A stretch of 64,000 nt of DNA from Amycolatopsis sp. cg9 (GTDB taxonomy: Bacteria > Actinomycetota > Actinomycetes > Mycobacteriales > Pseudonocardiaceae): contig NZ_CP166850.1 in the NCBI RefSeq assembly GCF_041346945.1, positions 3,162,001 to 3,226,000 of the forward strand, read 5' to 3'. The notes under the pieces were generated by a model, which worked only from the letters and a program-made list of their open reading frames with translations, had not been told where the DNA came from and did no database searches. Numbering within the stretch: the first letter of the stretch is position 1; each line of letters opens with the position of its first letter. Below, piece by piece: positions 54,805-63,563 of the stretch. Made by a program: the position numbers and the translations under genes.

Positions 54805-55710
54805 TCAGCGGGTCGTCGGCGTCGGCGCCGGGCACGGGGTCGGCTCGTTCGTGTGCGCCGTGATGAGCCACTGGCCCTTTTCGACCTTCTGCACGGTGAA
54901 CGCGCCGAGCGCGGGGCCGCCCTCGATGCCGAACTGGCACGAGCTGATCGTGAAGCGGTCGCCCGGAACGGGTTCCGAGACGTACGACGGCATCGACTCG
55001 GCGTACTTGTTCTTGTTGGTGACCTTGCGGTTCAGCTCGTGGACCGCGACCTGGCAGTCCGCGTAACCCAGGTCCTGGGCGAACTTCTGCTGGATCGGCT
55101 CGTCCATCCGCCCGCAAGCCTGCGGGACGAGGTTCTGCGCGACGGCGTCGTAGACCTCTCGAACGGCTTCGTACGGGCTGGTCGAAAGGATGTGGTTAGT
55201 CTGGTACTTCCCGCCGCCCTCCTGGGCGAGCTGGGCCGACGTCTTCCCCGAGTCGTTCGGGAAGAAGTGGTTGTACAGCCACGTGCCCGCGACACCCAGG
55301 ATCACCAGCGCCAGAACCCACGCGATGACCTTCTTCCCGAGCCAGCTCACCCACTTCGGCGCGCGGCGGCGCTCAGCGGGCACCAGCTGGTACCCCGGCG
55401 GGATCATCGGCGGCTGGGCGCCGCCCTGCTGCGGAGCCGGCTGGGACGGCGGGGCCTGGACCAGACCCGCGTCCGGCGGCGGGGCCGGCTGGTTGCCCTG
55501 CTGGGACTGGGTGAAGCGCAGGTAGTCCTGGAACTGCTGGAACTGGCGGAACTGCTCCAGCTGTGCCGGATCCATCGGCGGCTGCTCCGGGGAAGCGGGC
55601 GCGCCCGATGGCTGGGGGAGTGCCGGGAGGCCGCCCGCCGGGGTGGGTGCGTTCGAGCCCGCCGGTTCGAGTTCCGAGCCCGGCTTTCCGTCATCGCGCT
55701 GCTCCGCCAC
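54805..55710 (-). CDS. Pro/Gln-rich single-span membrane protein of unknown function
   Basis: 301 aa. Residues 1-110 are rich in Pro, Gln and Ala (LEQFRQFQQFQDYLRF, QPAPPPD) and should be cytoplasmic. One membrane helix follows KWVSWLGKKVIAWVLALVILGVAGTWL (about 125-150). The outside part (about 150-301) has no family I recognise; it has two to three Cys and TNHILSTSPYEAVREVYDAVAQNLVPQACG. The layout resembles sensor-like or secretion-associated proteins of actinobacteria. It converges on the hydrolase gene and is divergent from rplJ. Confidence 0.7.
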   Translation of the reverse strand: MAEQRDDGKPGSELEPAGSNAPTPAGGLPALPQPSGAPASPEQPPMDPAQLEQFRQFQQFQDYLRFTQSQQGNQPAPPPDAGLVQAPPSQPAPQQGGAQPPMIPPGYQLVPAERRRAPKWVSWLGKKVIAWVLALVILGVAGTWLYNHFFPNDSGKTSAQLAQEGGGKYQTNHILSTSPYEAVREVYDAVAQNLVPQACGRMDEPIQQKFAQDLGYADCQVAVHELNRKVTNKNKYAESMPSYVSEPVPGDRFTISSCQFGIEGGPALGAFTVQKVEKGQWLITAHTNEPTPCPAPTPTTR

Positions 55711-55807
55711 GTCACCATGATGCCCTCCGGGGCGACGCGGGGAACCCTCAGCCGCCCTAAACGCAGGTCAGAGCGGCCCCCGGGAGAAGCCTGCGCGAAC
55801 CACCCGG

Positions 55808-56019
55808 TATAGTTGACGACGGTTCTACCGAAGACCGCTGGTTTTCCCCGCTTCCGTGGGGAACGAAGGTCCCGCACTCGCCGGGCGGCCCGCGCAGGAG
55901 GAACGAGGCTCCGGCACGTGTGCCGGAATGACGCCCCGCGCCTGCTCGCGCGTGGGCGTTTCGTCGTTTGGGGGGCTCCTCGACGCCAGTGGAAACACTA
56001 GCCAAGAGAGGAGGCGACC
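55808..56019 (+). promoter_or_regulatory. Promoter -10 and probable L10 leader of rplJ-rplL
   Basis: This covers most of the 309-bp gap upstream of rplJ. TATAGT (55808-55813) suits an actinobacterial -10. The roughly 200-nt leader is full of stems, including GCTCCGGCACGTGTGCCGGA (55910-55929) and CGAGGCTC-type segments, and ends with AGGAGG before the ATG. L10 leaders bind the L10-L12 complex for autogenous control; the family match is from position and overall look only. Confidence 0.6.
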
Positions 56020-56574
56020 ATGGCGAAGCCCGACAAGGTGGCGGCCGTCGCCGAGATCGCGGAGAGCTTCCGCAACAGCTCGGCCACCGTCGTTACCCAG
56101 TACACCGGCCTCTCCGTGTCCCAGCTGTCCCAGCTGCGCCGCGCTCTCGGCACCAGTGCCAAGTACCGGGTCGCGAAGAACACCCTCGTCAAGCGTGCCG
56201 CGGAAGACGCGGGCGTCACGGGGCTCGAGGACCTGTTCGTCGGTGCCACCGCCATCGCCTTCGTCGAGGGTGAAGCGGTCGACGCCGCCAAGGCGCTTCG
56301 CGACTTCGCGAAGGACAACAACGCGCTTGTGATCAAGGGCGGCTACATGGACGGCAAAGCGCTGTCCGTGGACGAGATCAACAAGATCGCCGATCTCGAC
56401 AGCCGTGAGGTCCTGCTCTCCAAGGCAGCGGGCGCGTTCAAGGCGAAGCTGTCCCAGGCCGCCGCGCTGTTCCAGGCGCCGGCGTCCCAGGTCGCCCGCC
56501 TGGCTGCCGCGCTGGAGGAGAAGCAGCGCAACGCCGCCGGTACCGAAGCAGCCGAAGCACCCGCCGAGAGCTGA
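56020..56574 (+). CDS. rplJ: 50S ribosomal protein L10
   Basis: 184 aa from ATG 56020 with GAGAGGAGG upstream. Conserved: [46 protein letters not shown], and the C-terminal helix region that binds L7/L12 dimers ([14 protein letters not shown]). L10 forms the base of the ribosomal stalk and represses its own operon via the leader. rplL follows after 49 bp. Confidence 0.97.
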   Translation: MAKPDKVAAVAEIAESFRNSSATVVTQYTGLSVSQLSQLRRALGTSAKYRVAKNTLVKRAAEDAGVTGLEDLFVGATAIAFVEGEAVDAAKALRDFAKDNNALVIKGGYMDGKALSVDEINKIADLDSREVLLSKAAGAFKAKLSQAAALFQAPASQVARLAAALEEKQRNAAGTEAAEAPAES

Positions 56575-56623
56575 ACCACCCCCACCCCGAACGTCTAGTT
56601 CGTTTTTCTGAGAGGAAGCCATC

Positions 56624-57010
56624 ATGGCGAAGCTGAGCACCGCCGAGCTGATCGACGCCTTCAAGGAGCTCACCCTCCTCGAGCTGTCCGAGTTCGTGAA
56701 GGAGTTCGAGGAGACCTTCGACGTCACCGCCGCCGCGCCGGCCGCCGTCGTGGCCGCCGCCCCGGGTGCCGCTCCGGCCGCCGCCGCCGAGGAGCAGGAC
56801 GAGTTCGACGTCGTCCTCGAGGGCGCCGGCGACAAGAAGATCCAGGTCATCAAGGTCGTCCGCGAGGTCGTCTCGGGCCTGGGCCTGAAGGAGGCCAAGG
56901 AGCTGGTCGAGGCCGCTCCCAAGGCCCTCCTGGAGAAGGTCGACAAGGAGGCCGCCGAGGCCGCCAAGGAGAAGCTCGAGGCCGCGGGCGCCAAGATCTC
57001 CATCAAGTGA
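56624..57010 (+). CDS. rplL: 50S ribosomal protein L7/L12
   Basis: 128 aa. N-terminal dimerisation segment ([27 protein letters not shown]), an Ala/Pro-rich hinge (about 38-55) and the C-terminal factor-binding domain ([41 protein letters not shown]). It recruits elongation factors to the ribosome. A strong terminator lies 36 bp downstream. Confidence 0.97.
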   Translation: MAKLSTAELIDAFKELTLLELSEFVKEFEETFDVTAAAPAAVVAAAPGAAPAAAAEEQDEFDVVLEGAGDKKIQVIKVVREVVSGLGLKEAKELVEAAPKALLEKVDKEAAEAAKEKLEAAGAKISIK

Positions 57011-57045
57011 TCCCGGGCGCGCGAGCGCCTGAGCACCACCTCGTG

Positions 57046-57080
57046 AAGGGGCGGGCATCCACCTGGATGCCCGCCCCTTT
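57046..57080 (+). terminator. Rho-independent terminator after rplL
   Basis: AAGGGGCGGGCATCC pairs with GGATGCCCGCCCCTT around ACCT, ending CCCTTT. Confidence 0.88.
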
Positions 57081-57395
57081 CGTCGTACCCGGGCACCGAT
57101 CCCCCTAGGGGTGGTGTCCGAATAGCCCCGGGTCCCTAAATCGTGGGTTCCGGGCTGCGTGAATCTGCACCGATGCCCCGAATGGACTACCGTGCTGCCA
57201 GTTGCCGATCACGGCGGGGTGACGATGGGTCCGGGTCTGGCCAGAAAATAAAACTGGTGAGTAACCTGTTCGCACTCAGCTCGTTGCACCTGGTTGACGC
57301 GGGTTCGTGGGCGCCACAGGCCCGCACCCGCCGCCGGCGTGGGTGGCAGGGTGTGGCAGCGGGCGCAATGACGCGGAACAGCTCCTGGAGGTGCG
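57081..57395 (+). promoter_or_regulatory. Promoter region of the mce operon
   Basis: The 315-bp stretch after the rplL terminator carries no gene I can support. It includes an AT-rich patch (AGAAAATAAAACTGG, 57242-57256) that is exceptional for this genome and suits a promoter, a TTGACGC (57294-57300), and GGAGGTGCG right before the ATPase start. No known operator could be assigned. Confidence 0.5.
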
Positions 57396-58601
57396 ATGGG
57401 TGCCGAGGTGGTCATCGAAGGTCTGACCAAGTCCTTCGGTAAGCAGGCCATCTGGCGGGACGTCACGTTGACCCTGCCCCCGGGCGAGGTGTCGGCGATG
57501 CTCGGACCGTCCGGAACCGGCAAGTCGGTGTTCCTCAAGTCGATGATCGGCCTGCTCAAGCCCGACCGCGGGCGCTGCGTGATCAACGGCGTCGACATCG
57601 TCACCTGCTCCGAACACAAGCTCTACGAGATCCGGAAGCTCTTCGGCGTCCTCTTCCAGGACGGCGCGCTGTTCGGCTCGATGAACCTCTACGACAACGT
57701 CGCTTTCCCGCTGCGCGAGCACACGAAGAAGTCCGAGACGGAAATCCGCCGGATCGTCCTCGAAAAGCTCGACATGACGGGTCTGAACGGCGCCGACAAG
57801 AAGCTCCCCGGCGAGATCTCCGGCGGTATGCGCAAGCGCGCCGGCCTCGCCCGCGCCCTGGTGCTCGACCCCGAGATCATCCTGGTCGACGAGCCGGACT
57901 CGGGTCTCGACCCGGTCCGCACGACCTACATCTCGCAGCTGTTCCTCGACGTGAACGCGCAGATCGACGCGACGTTCCTGATCGTCACGCACAACATCAA
58001 CCTGGCCCGCACGGTGCCGGACAACCTGGGCATGCTCTTCCGCAAGGAACTGGTCATGTTCGGCCCGCGCGAGGTGCTGCTGACCAGCGAGGAGCCGGTC
58101 GTCAAGCAGTTCCTCAACGGCCGGATGCAGGGCCCGATCGGCATGTCCGAGGAGAAGGACTCCGCCCAGATGGCCGCCGAGCAGGCGATGTTCGACGCCG
58201 GCCACCACGCGGGCGGGGTCGAGGACATCTCCGGGGTGCCGCCGCAGATGCAGACGACGCCGGGCGTGCCGCAGCGGATGGGCGCGGTCCGCCGCAAGGA
58301 CCGGGTCATGGAGGTCCTGCACCGGCTGCCGCAGCCCGCGCAGGAGGGCATCATCGCCTCCCTGAGCCCGGAGGAGCAGCGCCACTACGGCGTCAGCCCC
58401 CGCCGCGTCGCCCAGGCCCAGCAGCAGCAACAGCAGCAGGTGCCGGCCGGCGCCCGCCCGCAGGGTGACGGCGTCCCGAACCAGCACCACGGGCAGCTGC
58501 CCGCCGACCAGGTGGCGCGCATCCCGGGCGGCGGCCAGCCGCCGAGACCCGGCTCGCACCGGATGCCACCGCCGCGCGACAACGGGCCAGGTGGCCGGTG
58601 A
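57396..58601 (+). CDS. Mce-system ABC transporter ATP-binding protein (MlaF/Mkl-like)
   Basis: 401 aa. Walker A GPSGTGKS (residues 37-44), signature SGGMRKRAGLARAL, Walker B ILVDEPDSGLDPV and switch His in LIVTHN. The first about 250 residues match MlaF/MceG ATPases that power lipid import. Residues about 255-401 form a non-catalytic tail, including VLHRLPQPAQEGIIASLSPEEQRHYG and a Gln-rich, Pro-rich end. In M. tuberculosis mkl also sits near rplJ-rplL, but there apart from mce genes. GGAGGTG precedes the ATG, and the stop overlaps the next GTG. Confidence 0.9.
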   Translation: MGAEVVIEGLTKSFGKQAIWRDVTLTLPPGEVSAMLGPSGTGKSVFLKSMIGLLKPDRGRCVINGVDIVTCSEHKLYEIRKLFGVLFQDGALFGSMNLYDNVAFPLREHTKKSETEIRRIVLEKLDMTGLNGADKKLPGEISGGMRKRAGLARALVLDPEIILVDEPDSGLDPVRTTYISQLFLDVNAQIDATFLIVTHNINLARTVPDNLGMLFRKELVMFGPREVLLTSEEPVVKQFLNGRMQGPIGMSEEKDSAQMAAEQAMFDAGHHAGGVEDISGVPPQMQTTPGVPQRMGAVRRKDRVMEVLHRLPQPAQEGIIASLSPEEQRHYGVSPRRVAQAQQQQQQQVPAGARPQGDGVPNQHHGQLPADQVARIPGGGQPPRPGSHRMPPPRDNGPGGR

Positions 58602-59392
58602 GTTCTCCCGCAACACAGGCGAAGATCCCCGGGATCGGCATGCTCCGAGAGACCGGGAACCTGTTCGCACTCGGCCTGGACATCGTCCGCGGCCTGTTCC
58701 AGCGCCCGTTCCAGCTGCGGGAGTTCATCCAGCAGTCGTGGTTCATCGCGAGCGTGACCATCCTGCCGACGGCCCTGGTGGCGATCCCGTTCGGCGCGGT
58801 CATCTCGCTGCAGTTCGGTTCGCTCGCCCGCCAGCTGGGCGCGCAGTCCTACACCGGCGCGGGCTCCGTGCTCGCCACCGTGCAGCAGGCCAGTCCGCTG
58901 GTCACCGCGCTGCTGGTGGCGGGCGCGGGCGGCTCCGCCGTCTGCGCCGACATCGGCGCCCGGACCATCCGCGAAGAGATCGCCGCGATGGAGGTGCTCG
59001 GCGTCTCCGCGGTGCAGCGGCTGATCGTGCCGCGCACCCTCGCGATGATGCTGGTCGCGTTGCTGCTCAACGGCATGGTCAGCGTCATCGGTGTGCTGGG
59101 CGGCTACTTCTTCAACGTCGTGCTGCAGGGCGGGACGCCGGGTGCCTACCTGGCGAGCTTCTCCGCCCTCGCCCAGCTGCCCGACCTCTGGGTCGGTGAG
59201 CTCAAGGCGCTGATCTTCGGGTTCATCGCCGCCGTCGTCGCGTCCTACCGGGGTCTCAACCCTTCCGGCGGCCCGAAGGGCGTCGGGGACGCGGTGAACC
59301 AGTCGGTGGTCATCACGTTCCTCATGCTGTTCGTCGTGAACTTCGTGATCACCCTGATCTACCTGCAGATCGTGCCCGGAAAGCTGGACTAG
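58598..59392 (+). CDS. YrbE/MlaE-type ABC permease, first
   Basis: 264 aa from GTG 58598. MlaE family: FQLREFIQQSWFIASVTILPTALVAIPFGAVISLQFGSLARQLGA, AGAGGSAVCADIGARTIREEIAAMEVLGV with the conserved EE-containing loop that contacts the ATPase, and about five to six membrane segments. It corresponds to YrbEA of mycobacterial mce operons and works as a heterodimer with the next gene to move lipids. Four bp separate the two permease genes. Confidence 0.92.
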   Translation: MSSPATQAKIPGIGMLRETGNLFALGLDIVRGLFQRPFQLREFIQQSWFIASVTILPTALVAIPFGAVISLQFGSLARQLGAQSYTGAGSVLATVQQASPLVTALLVAGAGGSAVCADIGARTIREEIAAMEVLGVSAVQRLIVPRTLAMMLVALLLNGMVSVIGVLGGYFFNVVLQGGTPGAYLASFSALAQLPDLWVGELKALIFGFIAAVVASYRGLNPSGGPKGVGDAVNQSVVITFLMLFVVNFVITLIYLQIVPGKLD

Positions 59393-59396
59393 CGCC

Positions 59397-60233
59397 ATGA
59401 CGTTCCTCCAGGGCGCGAAACGCGTCGCCAACCGACCCCTGCAGACGCTGGACACCCTCGGTGACCAGATGTCGTTCTACGGCCGGGCACTGCTGTGGAC
59501 GCCGCGGACGCTGCGCCGTTACACCAAAGAGGTCCTCCGGCTGCTGGCCGAGGTGAGCTTCGGGTCCGGCTCGCTCGCGGTCATCGGCGGCACGGTCGGC
59601 GTGATGGTCGGCCTGACGCTGTTCACCGGTGTCCTCGTCGGTCTCCAGGGCTACTCGGCGCTGAACTCGATCGGGACGTCGGCCTTCACCGGCTTCCTGA
59701 CGGCGTTCTTCAACACGCGCGAGATCGCGCCGCTGGTCGCAGGCCTCGCCCTGAGCGCCACGGTCGGCGCCGGCTTCACCGCGCAGCTGGGTGCGATGCG
59801 GATCTCCGAGGAGATCGACGCGCTGGAAGTCATGGGTGTGCCGAGCCTGCCGTACCTGGTGACCACGCGGATCATCGCCGGGTTCGTCGCGGTCATCCCG
59901 CTCTACATCATCGGCCTGCTGAGCTCGTACCTCGCGTCACGACTGGTCGTCATCTACATCTACAACCAGTCCGCCGGTACCTACGACCACTACTTCGACC
60001 TGTTCTTACCACCGCAGGACGTGCTCTATTCGTTCATCAAGGTGCTGCTCTTCAGCGTCTTGATCATCCTGTCGCACTGCTACTTCGGCTACCGCGCGAC
60101 CGGCGGCCCGGCCGGCGTCGGCGTCGCGGTCGGCAAGGCCGTGCGCCTCTCCATCGTCACGGTGTCGATCATGAACTTCTTCATCGGGTTCGCCATCTGG
60201 GGAACCGACGTCACGGTAAGGATCGCGGGATGA
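59397..60233 (+). CDS. YrbE/MlaE-type ABC permease, second
   Basis: 278 aa. FGSGSLAVIGGTVGVMVGLTLFTGVLVGLQGYSALNSIG and AGFTAQLGAMRISEEIDALEVMGVPSLPYLVTTRIIAG with the EExDALEVMG loop are typical of YrbEB. About six membrane segments. It forms the channel with the first permease and the ATPase. The stop overlaps the first Mce gene as ATGA. Confidence 0.92.
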   Translation: MTFLQGAKRVANRPLQTLDTLGDQMSFYGRALLWTPRTLRRYTKEVLRLLAEVSFGSGSLAVIGGTVGVMVGLTLFTGVLVGLQGYSALNSIGTSAFTGFLTAFFNTREIAPLVAGLALSATVGAGFTAQLGAMRISEEIDALEVMGVPSLPYLVTTRIIAGFVAVIPLYIIGLLSSYLASRLVVIYIYNQSAGTYDHYFDLFLPPQDVLYSFIKVLLFSVLIILSHCYFGYRATGGPAGVGVAVGKAVRLSIVTVSIMNFFIGFAIWGTDVTVRIAG

Positions 60234-61555
60234 GGACGCTCCGACGCAGGCTGCTCGGCCTGCTGCTCATCGCCGTGATGGTCGGCGGGGTGGCGCTGTC
60301 CATCGCGCTCTACGACAAGGCGTTCACGCCGGTCGTCACGGTCAAGCTCCAGGCCGACAAGATCGGCAACCAGCTGATCAAGCAGTCCGACGTGAAGGTG
60401 CGCGGGCTGATCGTCGGCTCGGTCGAGGACATCACCGCCACCGCCGACGGCGCGGAGCTGACCCTGGCACTCAAGCCGGAGTCGGCGAAGCTGATTCCGG
60501 AGAACGTCTCGGCGCGGTTCCTGCCGAAGACGCTCTTCGGCGAGCGGTTCGTCTCGCTGGAGATCCCGAAGGACCCGTCGGCCAAGACGCTGGCCAGCGG
60601 CGACGTCATCCCGCAGGACCGCACGTCGAGCGCGGTCGAGCTGGACCAGGCGTTCGAGCACCTGATGCCGGTGCTGCAGGCCGTGCAGCCGCAGAAGCTG
60701 TCGGCGACGCTCACCGCGATCTCGACGGCGCTGCAGGGCCGCGGCGACCAGCTCGGCGAGACGCTGACGCAGCTGGGCACCTACATCGGCGAGCTGAACC
60801 CGCACGAGCCGGAGCTGCAGCACAACCTCAAGGCGCTCGCGGAGTTCTCCGACCACCTGAAGGACGCCGCGCCGGACCTGGTGCAGAGCCTCGACAACCT
60901 GAGCACGACCACCCGGACCGTGGTCGACCAGCAGCAGAACCTGTCGAACCTCTACGGCAGCCTGACCCAGGCCTCGATCGACCTGCAGACCTTCCTGCAG
61001 AACAACAAGGAAAACATCATCTCCCTCGCCGACACCGCCCGGCCGACGGCCGAGCTGCTGGCGAAGTACGCGCCGGAGTACCCCTGCGTGATCTCCCAGA
61101 TGGCCGACAACGTCCCGCTGATCGACCAGGCGCTCGGCAAGGGCACCGACAAGCCCGGCCTGCACGCCACGATCGAGATCATCGTGCCGCGCGCGCCGTA
61201 CGAGGCGGGCAAGGAAGAGCCGCGGTTCGAGGACAAGCGCGGGCCGCGCTGCTACGACATGAAGGACATCCCGAAGCCGTTCCCGTCCGAGCCGCCGGAC
61301 GGCGCGTTCCAGGACGGGACCAAGCACCAGGCCGCGCCGAAGACGGTCGGCGAAGGCCTCAACCCGGCGAAGTTCAAGGCGGACGCGGCCGGCAACGGCG
61401 CGGGCGCCGGTGACCTGGCCTACTCGAGCGCGGAACAGGGCTTCCTGGCCGACCTGCTCGGCCCGCAGCTGGGCATGAACGCGGCGGACGTCCCGGGCTG
61501 GAGCGCCCTGCTCGTCGGCCCGCTGTACCGGGGCGCGGAGGTGACGGTCAAGTGA
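60230..61555 (+). CDS. Mce-family protein (MlaD domain), first
   Basis: 441 aa from ATG 60230. One N-terminal membrane helix (LLGLLLIAVMVGGVALSIALY), MlaD domain (VTVKLQADKIGNQLIKQSDVKVRGLIVGSVEDI, FLPKTLFGERFVSLEIP), then a long helical region (about 140-290) for the tube or needle, and a Pro-rich C-terminus with CYDMKDIPKPFPSEPPDG. These proteins form hexameric lipid tunnels across the cell envelope. It corresponds to MceA and is coupled by GTGA to the next. Confidence 0.92.
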   Translation: MRTLRRRLLGLLLIAVMVGGVALSIALYDKAFTPVVTVKLQADKIGNQLIKQSDVKVRGLIVGSVEDITATADGAELTLALKPESAKLIPENVSARFLPKTLFGERFVSLEIPKDPSAKTLASGDVIPQDRTSSAVELDQAFEHLMPVLQAVQPQKLSATLTAISTALQGRGDQLGETLTQLGTYIGELNPHEPELQHNLKALAEFSDHLKDAAPDLVQSLDNLSTTTRTVVDQQQNLSNLYGSLTQASIDLQTFLQNNKENIISLADTARPTAELLAKYAPEYPCVISQMADNVPLIDQALGKGTDKPGLHATIEIIVPRAPYEAGKEEPRFEDKRGPRCYDMKDIPKPFPSEPPDGAFQDGTKHQAAPKTVGEGLNPAKFKADAAGNGAGAGDLAYSSAEQGFLADLLGPQLGMNAADVPGWSALLVGPLYRGAEVTVK

Positions 61556-62580
61556 GGGGCCTGCTCGCGCCGCTGATCAAGCTCGGCATCTTCGTCGTGG
61601 TCACCGTGCTGTTCACGACGATCCTCGGGATCAGCATCGCCAACATCAACACCACCAGCACCAACGCCTACAAGGCGCGCTTCACCGACGCGACGCTCCT
61701 GCTGCCCAACGACGACGTCCGCATCGCCGGCGTCCGGGTCGGGCAGGTCAAGGACGTCAAGATCGTCGACAAGCGCCAGGCCGAGGTCGAGTTCGAGGTC
61801 GACGCCGGCCGGCAGCTGCCGGCCGGGGTGACCGCGCAGATCAAGTTCCGCAACCTGGTCGGCCAGCGCTACGTCTCCCTCGGCGAAGGCGAGAACAGCG
61901 GCGGCAAGACGCTCGGCCCCGGCGGCACCATCCCGTTGGAGCGGACCACCCCGGCGCTGGACCTGACCGAACTGTTCAACGGCTTCAAGCCGCTGTTCAC
62001 CGCGCTCAACCCGGACGACGTCAACAAGCTGTCGTACGAGGTCATCCAGGTCCTGCAGGGCGAGGGCGGCACCGTCGAAAGCCTGCTCTCGCACACCGCG
62101 TCGCTGGCCACCACGATCGCGAACAAGGACCAGGTGATCGGTGAGGTCATCGACAACCTCAACTCGGTCCTCGACACGGTCAACGCGCACACGCCGCAGC
62201 TCAACGACCTGATCATCAAGCTGCAGCAGCTGACCTCCGGCCTCGCCGCCGACCGCAAGCCGATCGGCGACGCGATCGAGAGCCTCGGCAACCTGGCCCA
62301 GACGACGTCCGGGCTCCTCGGCGAGGTCCGCGAGCCGCTGAAGAACGACATCAGCGCGCTCGGCAACCTCACGGACCAGCTCAACAAGAACGAGCCGGAG
62401 CTGGAGCACTTCATCCAGTTCCTGCCGACCAAGGTGAGCACGCTGACCCGCACCGCGGACTACGGGTCCTGGTTCAACTTCTACGCCTGCGAGTTCACCG
62501 GGAGCGTCAGCTTGCCGCCGCTGATCAACGACGTGCCCCTGCCCCTGATCCCGGCCAACCGGGAGAGGTGCAAGGGATGA
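61552..62580 (+). CDS. Mce-family protein, second
   Basis: 342 aa from GTG 61552. N-terminal helix (LIKLGIFVVVTVLFTTILGISI), MlaD domain (ARFTDATLLLPNDDVRIAGVRVGQVKDVKI, IKFRNLVGQRYVSLGEG), then a helical region and a Cys pair (ACEF and RCKG) at the C-terminus as in other MceB proteins. Coupled to its neighbours by 4-bp overlaps. Confidence 0.92.
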   Translation: MRGLLAPLIKLGIFVVVTVLFTTILGISIANINTTSTNAYKARFTDATLLLPNDDVRIAGVRVGQVKDVKIVDKRQAEVEFEVDAGRQLPAGVTAQIKFRNLVGQRYVSLGEGENSGGKTLGPGGTIPLERTTPALDLTELFNGFKPLFTALNPDDVNKLSYEVIQVLQGEGGTVESLLSHTASLATTIANKDQVIGEVIDNLNSVLDTVNAHTPQLNDLIIKLQQLTSGLAADRKPIGDAIESLGNLAQTTSGLLGEVREPLKNDISALGNLTDQLNKNEPELEHFIQFLPTKVSTLTRTADYGSWFNFYACEFTGSVSLPPLINDVPLPLIPANRERCKG

Positions 62581-63563
62581 AGTCCTTCCAGAAGCGCAAC
62601 CCCGTCCCGATCGCCCTGGTCGGCATCGCCGTGCTGGCGCTCGGCTTCCTCGCCGCGCTCAACTCCGACGACCTGCCGGTGATCGGCGGCGGCACCACCT
62701 ACACCGCCGAGTTCAGCGAAGCCTCCGGCCTGCAGAAGGACAACGACGTCCGGGTCGCCGGCGTCAAGGTCGGCAAGGTCAGCGACATCGAGCTCGACGG
62801 CGCGTCGGTCAAGGTGTCGTTCAAGGTCAAGGACGCCTGGCTGGGCGACCGGACCAGCGCCGCGATCAAGATCAAGACCCTGCTCGGCCAGAAGTACCTG
62901 TCGCTGGACCCGCAGGGCCAGGGCGCGCTCGACCCGGCCACGGCGATCCCGCGGGACCGCACGATGGCCCCCTACGACGTGCTCGACGCCTTCCGCGGGC
63001 TCTCCCAGACCGTCGACAACATCGACACCAAGCAGCTGGCGCAGAGCTTCGACACCATCTCGCAGACCTTCGCCAACACGCCGGAAGACGTGAAGGGCGC
63101 GCTGTCGGGCCTGTCGAAGCTGTCGGACACCATCGCGTCGCGCGACCAGCAGCTGTCCAACCTGCTGGCGAACACCCGCGAGGTGTCGCAGACGCTGGTC
63201 GACCGCGACGCCGAGGTGCAGAAGCTGCTCACCGACGGCAACAAGCTGCTGGACGAGCTGTCGAAGCGCGAAGACGCGATCACGTCGCTGCTGAACGGCT
63301 CCCGTGAGCTGGCGACGCAGCTGCAGGGCCTGATCGACGACAACGACAAGCAGCTCGACCCGGTGCTCACCTCGCTGGACCAGCTGACGTCGATGTTGCA
63401 GCGCAACCAGGACTCCCTGGCCGACGGCATCAAGAAGTTCGCGCCGTTCATCCGCGTCTTCACCAACACCATCGGCAACGGGCGCTGGTTCGACAACTAC
63501 ATCTGCGGTCTGCTGCTGCCGTCGTTCGGCCCGATCAACGAAGAGGGGTGCTACACGAAATGA
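62577..63563 (+). CDS. Mce-family protein, third
   Basis: 328 aa from ATG 62577, which overlaps the upstream stop (ATGA). A GTG 9 nt earlier is in frame but overlaps more and has no better site. N-terminal helix (PIALVGIAVLALGFLAALNS), MlaD domain (YTAEFSEASGLQKDNDVRVAGVKVGKVSDIELDG, IKIKTLLGQKYLSLDP), then long helices with heptad-like Leu (LSKLSDTIASRDQQLSNLLANTREV). The C-terminal DNYICGLLLPSFGPINEEGCYTK has two Cys. It corresponds to MceC. Confidence 0.92.
   Translation: MKSFQKRNPVPIALVGIAVLALGFLAALNSDDLPVIGGGTTYTAEFSEASGLQKDNDVRVAGVKVGKVSDIELDGASVKVSFKVKDAWLGDRTSAAIKIKTLLGQKYLSLDPQGQGALDPATAIPRDRTMAPYDVLDAFRGLSQTVDNIDTKQLAQSFDTISQTFANTPEDVKGALSGLSKLSDTIASRDQQLSNLLANTREVSQTLVDRDAEVQKLLTDGNKLLDELSKREDAITSLLNGSRELATQLQGLIDDNDKQLDPVLTSLDQLTSMLQRNQDSLADGIKKFAPFIRVFTNTIGNGRWFDNYICGLLLPSFGPINEEGCYTK

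Noticed and set aside
57258..57275. AACCTGTT core near the mce promoter resembling a KstR operator
   Set aside because: The consensus T-n-n-AAC-n-n-GTT-n-n-A is not met at either outer position, so only the short core matches.
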